This document shows, piece by piece, positions 6,739 through 10,010 of a stretch of DNA of 10,010 nt (within the stretch, counting starts at the first letter, position 1; each line of letters opens with the position of its first letter). A program made the position numbers and the translations under genes. Source of the DNA: an uncultured Collinsella sp. (GTDB lineage Bacteria; Actinomycetota; Coriobacteriia; Coriobacteriales; Coriobacteriaceae). Below the pieces are notes generated by a model. The model did no database searches. It had not been told where the DNA came from and saw only the letters and a program-made list of their open reading frames with translations. The stretch covers positions 1 to 10,010 of the forward strand of contig CAAFQT010000073.1 in assembly GCA_900765185.1 (NCBI GenBank). The letters run 5' to 3'.

Positions 6739-7596
6739 ATGGCACTTGTTACCACCGAAAAGATGCTCAAGGACGCTCAGGCCGGCCACTACGCCGTCGG
6801 CGCGTTCAACGTCGAGAACCTCGAGTTTGTTATGGCCGTTCTGGCCGCTGCCGAGGAGACCAAGTCCCCCGTCATCATGCAGACCACCCCGGGCACCATC
6901 AAGACCGCTGGCCTGGATTACTTCTACGGCATGGTCAAGGCTGCCGCCGAGCGCGCTTCCGTGCCCGTCGCTCTGCACCTCGATCACGGCGATGGCTATG
7001 ACCGCTGCATGCAGGCCTTCCGCACGGGCTACACCTCCGTCATGATCGACGGTTCGCACGAGTCCTTCGAGGACAACATCGCTCTGACCAAGTCCGTCGC
7101 CGACGCTGGCCGCGCCATGGGCGTGCCCGTCGAGGCCGAGCTCGGCAAGGTTGGCGGCAAGGAGGACGACGGTCCCGCGGTTGAGGGCGAGAGCCCCTAC
7201 ACCGATCCCGCCGAGGCCAAGGAGTTCGTCGAGCGCACTGGCTGCACGTCGCTGGCCATTGGCGTTGGCACCAGCCACGGCGTGTACACGAGCGATCCGC
7301 ACATCGAGCAGTCCGTGGTCAAGGCCATCCGCGACGCCGTCGACGTGCCGCTGGTCCTGCACGGCACCTCTGGCGTGCCCGATGAGCAGGTTGCCGAGGC
7401 TGTGAAGAACGGCATCTGCAAGGTTAACTACGCCACCGAGCTGCGTCAGGCCTACACCAAGGGCTTCATGGCATACATGGCCGAGAACCCTGCCTGCTTC
7501 GACCCCAAGAAGCCGGCCAAGGAGGGTATGCGTGAGATCACCGAGCTGGTTAAGATCCGCATGACCAACCTCAACTCTGTGGGCAAAGCAGAGTAA
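6739..7596 (+). CDS. fba: Class II fructose-1,6-/tagatose-1,6-bisphosphate aldolase
   Basis: This 285-residue zinc-dependent aldolase splits a ketohexose-1,6-bisphosphate into DHAP and glyceraldehyde-3-phosphate. The class II blocks are all present: AVGAFNVEN at about 19-27, HLDHG at 80-84 (catalytic D82 and zinc ligand H83), VEAELGKVGGKEDD at 131-144, zinc-ligand histidines H180 (GTSHG) and H208 (LHGTSG), and the phosphate-binding KVNYATE at 228-234. The start ATG at 6739 follows GGAGAGGAG with good spacing; longer in-frame reading back to 6598 adds unconserved sequence. Codon use is strongly biased to C-ending codons (ctc, gac, gtc), as for an abundant glycolytic enzyme. Residues 48-53 read QTTPGT, resembling the TPGT of GatY/KbaY tagatose-bisphosphate aldolases more than typical FbaA, so substrate choice is open. 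The divergent DeoR gene is the probable regulator. Confidence 0.93.
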   Translation: MALVTTEKMLKDAQAGHYAVGAFNVENLEFVMAVLAAAEETKSPVIMQTTPGTIKTAGLDYFYGMVKAAAERASVPVALHLDHGDGYDRCMQAFRTGYTSVMIDGSHESFEDNIALTKSVADAGRAMGVPVEAELGKVGGKEDDGPAVEGESPYTDPAEAKEFVERTGCTSLAIGVGTSHGVYTSDPHIEQSVVKAIRDAVDVPLVLHGTSGVPDEQVAEAVKNGICKVNYATELRQAYTKGFMAYMAENPACFDPKKPAKEGMREITELVKIRMTNLNSVGKAE

Positions 7597-7620
7597 CAGC
7601 AAGGGTACTCTGATCCCACC

Positions 7621-7771
7621 GGACGGTTTGGGCGGGTCCCGTACTTAGTTTCCAAAACGTCCTCGCGCATGAAGGCCCCCGTTGTCTCGCTTCTTCGAAG
7701 CGTTGACAACGGGGGCCTTCGCGCTGCGGAATGATTTTGGAAACTAAGTACGGGACCCGCCCAAACCGTCC
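7621..7771. repeat. Palindromic element with perfect 37-bp inverted repeats
   Basis: Bases 7621-7657 and 7735-7771 are exact reverse complements over 37 bp; each outer arm starts GGACGGTTTGGGCGGGTCCC and ends GTTTCCAAAA when read inward. The 77-bp interior contains a second hairpin (annotated separately), so the whole folds into one long nested stem. The match ends sharply on both sides, and I see no target-site duplication in the flanks. There is no coding capacity. It could be a MITE-like or REP/BIME-like element, a bidirectional terminator, or an RNA processing element. Confidence 0.9.
7665..7724. terminator. Inner hairpin, probable terminator-like structure
   Basis: GAAGGCCCCCGTTGTC (7671-7686) pairs perfectly with GACAACGGGGGCCTTC (7705-7720). 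It is capped by CGCTTC-TTC-GAAGCG (7688-7702) and can extend by GCGC/GCGC at the base (7665-7668 with 7721-7724) across an AT bulge. The stem is strong enough to stop transcription, and its place after the aldolase suggests a terminator, but there is no T-run on either strand, so a classical intrinsic terminator is not proven. Confidence 0.6.
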
Positions 7772-7925
7772 TGCTCAATCGCCCTTGTGGCGTTAGTGTC
7801 GGAAAAATAAGACGTTGCTTTTTGCCCCCTGCGGAAAGATTGGGGAACTAAGCCCTCGTCCCTCCCAAGTTGACCTTCTCGAGGTCGTCGCCCTTGTGGC
7901 GTTAGGGCGGAAAATTTGAGGCGCG
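7724..7925. repeat. Degenerate tandem direct repeat, ~105-109 bp period
   Basis: The right half of the palindromic element and its flank recur in worn form immediately downstream. CTGCGGAATGATTTTGG at 7724-7740 matches CTGCGGAAAGATTGGGG at 7829-7845; both are followed by AACTAAG and a GTCCC/GACCC plus CGCCCAA/CTCCCAA stretch, and TCGCCCTTGTGGCGTTAG occurs exactly at 7779-7796 and 7888-7905, each followed by a GCGGAAAA-like tail. The offset is 105 bp at the start and 109 bp at the end, so small indels have accumulated. The second copy no longer matches the 37-bp arm well. Confidence 0.75.
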
Positions 7926-7929
7926 GGGG

Positions 7930-8553
7930 TTACTTGGTTGTTAGGGTTAGTAGGTCGTTGGGGGTTTTGAGGTTGTAGGTGGCGTTTGGGATGTCTTGGT
8001 GCGATCCCCATGCTGCTCGGGCAAAATTGACCCCTGCTGATGTTGCGCATTGTTCGTCGTAGACGGTGTCGCCAACGTAGATGACGCTATCGGGGTTTGC
8101 GCCCGTGCGCCGTAGATATTCGAGCATGGGTGCGGGTGCGGGTTTGTGTTCGGTTGTGTCTTCGACAAGGATGATGTGCTCAAAATACTTATCGAAGCCA
8201 AGGGGTGCTATTTCTTCTGCGTATTCGTCGCGCGCACGTGAGGAGACAATGCCAAGATTGCAACCGCTATCGGCGAGTTTTGCGATGACTTCAAGCAAAC
8301 CTGGAAACACGCTGATGGTGCTTTTAAAGCTGGCGGCAACTTGGCACCAGCGATCCAACGTTGCTTGCGAGTAGATTCCAAGTTTCTCAAGAGCATCCTT
8401 GCCGGGTATGCCGAGGGCAAATTCAAGCTCGTTTCGGGGGAGCGTTTTGCCGGTCTCTTCTTGGACAATCTGGGCAAGCGATGACAGAACGCTTTCTTCT
8501 GTATCTGCCAATGTTCCGTCAACGTCAAACACGATATGGTCAAAGTGCTTCAT
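7930..8553 (-). CDS. HAD-superfamily phosphatase (subfamily IA, phosphoglycolate phosphatase-like)
   Basis: This 207-residue protein has all four HAD motifs: DVDGT at 10-14 (nucleophile D10, acid D12), VSS at 103-105, K137 in EHKPAP, and GDTVYD at 161-166. A helical cap domain lies between motifs I and II (about residues 17-80), as in Gph, PpaX and beta-phosphoglucomutase-like enzymes, so it most likely removes phosphate from a small metabolite; the substrate cannot be assigned. The start ATG follows AGGAG with 7 bases of spacing. It lies 57 bp downstream of the AraC-type gene on the same strand and is probably co-transcribed with it. GC content looks lower than in the gal and aldolase genes, especially over the last 60 bases (G/T-rich on the plus strand). 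Confidence 0.88.
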   Translation of the reverse strand: MKHFDHIVFDVDGTLADTEESVLSSLAQIVQEETGKTLPRNELEFALGIPGKDALEKLGIYSQATLDRWCQVAASFKSTISVFPGLLEVIAKLADSGCNLGIVSSRARDEYAEEIAPLGFDKYFEHIILVEDTTEHKPAPAPMLEYLRRTGANPDSVIYVGDTVYDEQCATSAGVNFARAAWGSHQDIPNATYNLKTPNDLLTLTTK

Positions 8554-8609
8554 ATGGTTGCTCCTATCTGTTGTTTGCCTGCAAGTTTGATGCAGTGACA
8601 GAAGAAGGG

Positions 8610-9548
8610 CTAGTGGGATTTCTGCCCGGTACTATCGAGATTCTGCCTCGCTGCTCGATAGCTCGAAGGGGTGCAGCCTATTTGTTCTTTGAATACCTGC
8701 CCAAGATGGCTCGCTGTCGCAAAGCCGCATTGCCGAGCGATTGCCTGCACCGTTCGCGTGGTGTGCGTCAAAAGTTCGCAAGCACGGTTTATACGGTATG
8801 CGCGTAGATATGCCGCCGGGGTCGTTCCTGCGCAAGCTTCGATAATGCGGTAACACTCTCTGTCGCTAACGCCGGCTGCAGATGCCATCTGGGGCACATC
8901 TATAGTGTCTGCATAGTTTGAGCGGATAAAGTCCAGGATTGCCTTGAACTGTACGTCGCGGCTGGTCATCCAAGAGGCGTTGTCGGAGGAAAAGAGCGGT
9001 TCGGCCTTGGCGTAAATCTGAATCCAGAGCTCTGACAAGCTATTCCGAAGCGCCATCTCGTTCTGCGGCCGTTGAAGGTCGTGGTTAAAAGAACTCTTTA
9101 GCAAATCGATAAAGGGCATATCGTCGGGGTTGGTGGGTGACCATTTGAGCACATCGACGCCTCGACATTGCAGCAAAGGATTGATATAGCGCTTTTGAAG
9201 GTGTCCCGCGGGATCGCCGAGCATCGACGGCTGAAAGATATGCAACATTTGAATGGCCGGTGCCGAATTGGGTGATTGCAGCGTGCTGTGCAAAACGCCG
9301 CCGTTGATAAAGCCGGCGGACCCTTCCTCAAAGCGCACGTGTTCATGAGCCGCGCGCGTTCGATAGTCAATCGCTCCCTGCTCCATGTAGAAAAGCTCGA
9401 CTTCGGAATGCCAGTGCCAGGGGACGGAATTGCCCGGATAGCGAGCGAATTCTGCGCGTTCGGCAATATAGGGCCAGTCTTCGGCGGTCTCGGGAAAGGC
9501 TTCCTCGCGTCCTCCGCGGTGCAATTCTATGTGATCCATGTTTCGCAT
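8610..9548 (-). CDS. AraC-family transcriptional regulator with cupin sensor
   Basis: This is a 312-residue regulator from the chosen start. An N-terminal cupin (AraC_binding) domain carries HWHSEVE at residues 45-51. The C-terminal ~100 residues form the double helix-turn-helix: first HTH VPQMASAAGVSDRECYRIIE, second TVQAIARQCGFATASHLGQVFK, followed by IGCTPSSYR, the family's usual ending. Such proteins generally sense a sugar-like ligand. The reading frame is open to 9740, but that adds 64 residues of low-complexity, unconserved sequence; the ATG at 9546-9548 (MRNMDHIELH) or 9537-9539 fits the family better. Neither has a clear ribosome site, and a -10 box sits only 6 bases before the first, so the message may be leaderless. 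The downstream phosphatase gene is its nearest candidate target or operon partner. Confidence 0.88.
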   Translation of the reverse strand: MRNMDHIELHRGGREEAFPETAEDWPYIAERAEFARYPGNSVPWHWHSEVELFYMEQGAIDYRTRAAHEHVRFEEGSAGFINGGVLHSTLQSPNSAPAIQMLHIFQPSMLGDPAGHLQKRYINPLLQCRGVDVLKWSPTNPDDMPFIDLLKSSFNHDLQRPQNEMALRNSLSELWIQIYAKAEPLFSSDNASWMTSRDVQFKAILDFIRSNYADTIDVPQMASAAGVSDRECYRIIEACAGTTPAAYLRAYRINRACELLTHTTRTVQAIARQCGFATASHLGQVFKEQIGCTPSSYRAARQNLDSTGQKSH

Positions 9549-9554
9549 GGCATC

Positions 9555-9560
9555 AGTATA
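9555..9560 (-). promoter_or_regulatory. -10 box just ahead of the AraC-type gene
   Basis: TATACT on the minus strand (5 of 6 consensus) ends 6 bases before the ATG at 9548. The base expected to be +1 is therefore at or next to the A of the start codon. The corresponding -35 position reads AGCAAT, a poor match, so support rests on the -10 alone. Confidence 0.35.
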
Positions 9561-9573
9561 AAGCGTGATGGGC

Positions 9574-9783
9574 TTAGATTGCTCTTGCCTGTTCGGGGAA
9601 CGCCTTGTCGAGGGATGCTTGGAGCTTTTCGAATGATGCTCGCAGGTTGAGGCTCTGGTCGGTTGAGCGCTTGGTTTTTGTGGTGGGGGAGTCGAGGAGG
9701 CCGTTTCTCTGTGTCGGGGGGGAGGAGAAAAGGTTTGCATGTTTTAGGGATGGCTGCTGTGCTGCGTCATTGGAAGAATGCAT
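9574..9783 (-). CDS. Doubtful 69-codon ORF
   Basis: An ATG preceded by GAGGAGG (10 bases of spacing) opens a 69-residue frame that ends 25 bases before the AraC-type start. The product is polar and low in complexity (many S, T, P and Q) apart from a possible helix at the end (NLRASFEKLQASLDKAFPEQ). I do not recognise it. The good ribosome site argues for translation; the composition and the TAA of another frame two bases before the ATG argue that this is debris from a decayed gene. Confidence 0.25.
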   Translation of the reverse strand: MHSSNDAAQQPSLKHANLFSSPPTQRNGLLDSPTTKTKRSTDQSLNLRASFEKLQASLDKAFPEQARAI

Positions 9784-9785
9784 GC

Positions 9786-9872
9786 TTATGCGGCCTCCTC
9801 GATGTCCACCAAAAGGTTGCGCGCGGGGTGTGCTGCTAGGTCCCGTGCGTTGGCAGTATTATGCCGCGGCCG
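9786..9872 (-). pseudogene. Possible 3' remnant of a lost gene
   Basis: On the minus strand an open frame of 28 codons without a start runs between in-frame stops at 9873-9875 and 9786-9788 and ends LAAHPARNLLVDIEEAA. It looks like the natural C-terminus of a bacterial protein (helical, charged, good codons), and the next ATG follows its stop by two bases with the ribosome site inside its tail, like a translationally coupled pair. The family is unknown. At this length it may be chance. Confidence 0.25.
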
Positions 9873-9931
9873 TTACAAAGAAGCGCTAAAGAAAGGCTTA
9901 ATAGTGACAAGTAACTATTTTGTCGCAGAGG

Positions 9932-9961
9932 ACGGTGTGACCCGAAGGTCACGCCGTTTTT
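9932..9961 (+). terminator. Plus-strand intrinsic terminator without a visible gene
   Basis: ACGGTGTGACC (9932-9942), CGAA loop, GGTCACGCCGT (9947-9957): an 11-bp stem with one G-T wobble and a stable tetraloop, followed by TTTTTCTG. The T-run is only on the plus strand, yet no plus-strand gene lies between 7596 and here. Confidence 0.75.
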
Positions 9962-10010
9962 CTGTGTTCATAGGTTGTTTGCGTGATGATAGGCTCGGAA
10001 ATAACGGGAA

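Larger units (their letters stand above)
7597..7929. other. Gene-free, repeat-filled intergenic block
   Basis: These 333 bases hold no credible gene. From left to right: a 6-bp hairpin spanning the aldolase stop (AGAGTA 7590-7595 with TACTCT 7606-7611), the nested 151-bp palindromic element, then degenerate direct copies of the element's right side with small hairpins (GACCT/AGGTC at 7872-7886, CGCCCT/AGGGCG at 7889-7909). The block separates the plus-strand aldolase from the minus-strand phosphatase, so transcripts converge here. Confidence 0.8.
9549..10010. other. Region with no convincing gene
   Basis: These 462 bases contain only the AraC-type promoter candidate, the doubtful ORF, the possible gene remnant and the orphan terminator. 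A small imperfect palindrome lies at 9900-9924 (AATAGT/ACTATT and GACAA/TTGTC overlapping). From 9963 to the window edge I see nothing supportable. Confidence 0.6.

Noticed and set aside
6613..7602. A 329-codon open frame antisense to the aldolase
   Set aside because: Shadow frame produced by the strongly C-biased codons of the aldolase; no start signals or domain.
7621..7925. CRISPR array or insertion sequence
   Set aside because: The repeats are inverted or at ~105-109 bp period without regular spacers, and there is no cas or transposase frame.
9549..9740. N-terminal extension of the AraC-type protein by 64 residues
   Set aside because: The extra sequence is low-complexity (P, S, T, R), has no ribosome site at its ATG, and precedes the normal beginning of the cupin domain.
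9966..9983. Short minus-strand ORF MNTEKRRDLRVTPSSATK starting near the window end
   Set aside because: Eighteen codons, no ribosome site, and most of it lies within the plus-strand terminator hairpin.

Overview
The window reads as chromosomal DNA of a high-GC, anaerobic, sugar-fermenting actinobacterium. The gene set (type-2 GalT beside GalK, a two-domain flavodiiron protein, a class II aldolase, DeoR/LacI/AraC regulators) and the strong preference for G/C-ending codons fit the Coriobacteriia, with a gut genus such as Collinsella as best guess. That placement is inference from gene content and style; no marker gene is present.

Layout: (1) 56-2880, minus strand, a galK-galT Leloir operon with a 10-bp gene overlap. 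(2) 2881-3219, a divergent control region with three copies of one operator-like sequence. (3) 3220-4251, plus strand, a LacI-family regulator, the obvious candidate to bind them. (4) 4381-5541, plus strand, a flavodiiron protein (O2/NO detoxification) with its own extended -10 and a strong intrinsic terminator (5565-5602). (5) 5601-6404, minus strand, a DeoR-family sugar-phosphate-responsive repressor. (6) 6739-7596, plus strand and divergent from it, a class II fructose/tagatose-bisphosphate aldolase whose codon use suggests high expression. (7) 7597-7929, a 333-bp gene-free block made almost entirely of repeats: a perfect 37-bp inverted repeat enclosing a second long hairpin, then degenerate direct copies of its right half. 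(8) 7930-9548, minus strand, an AraC-family regulator followed after 57 bp by a HAD phosphatase, both less GC-biased than the sugar genes. (9) 9549-10010, no convincing gene: a doubtful 69-codon ORF, what looks like the tail of a broken gene, and a plus-strand terminator with no visible gene to serve.

Functionally, the left half is a local galactose switch: GalK and GalT turn galactose into UDP-galactose and glucose-1-phosphate, with the adjacent LacI-type protein as probable sensor. The central DeoR-aldolase pair points to control of a bisphosphate-sugar cleavage step. No galE, galM or sugar transporter lies in the window. The clearest non-textbook signals are the triple gal operator and the nested palindromic repeat after the aldolase. 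I see no defence system, CRISPR array, intact mobile element or other clearly new system.
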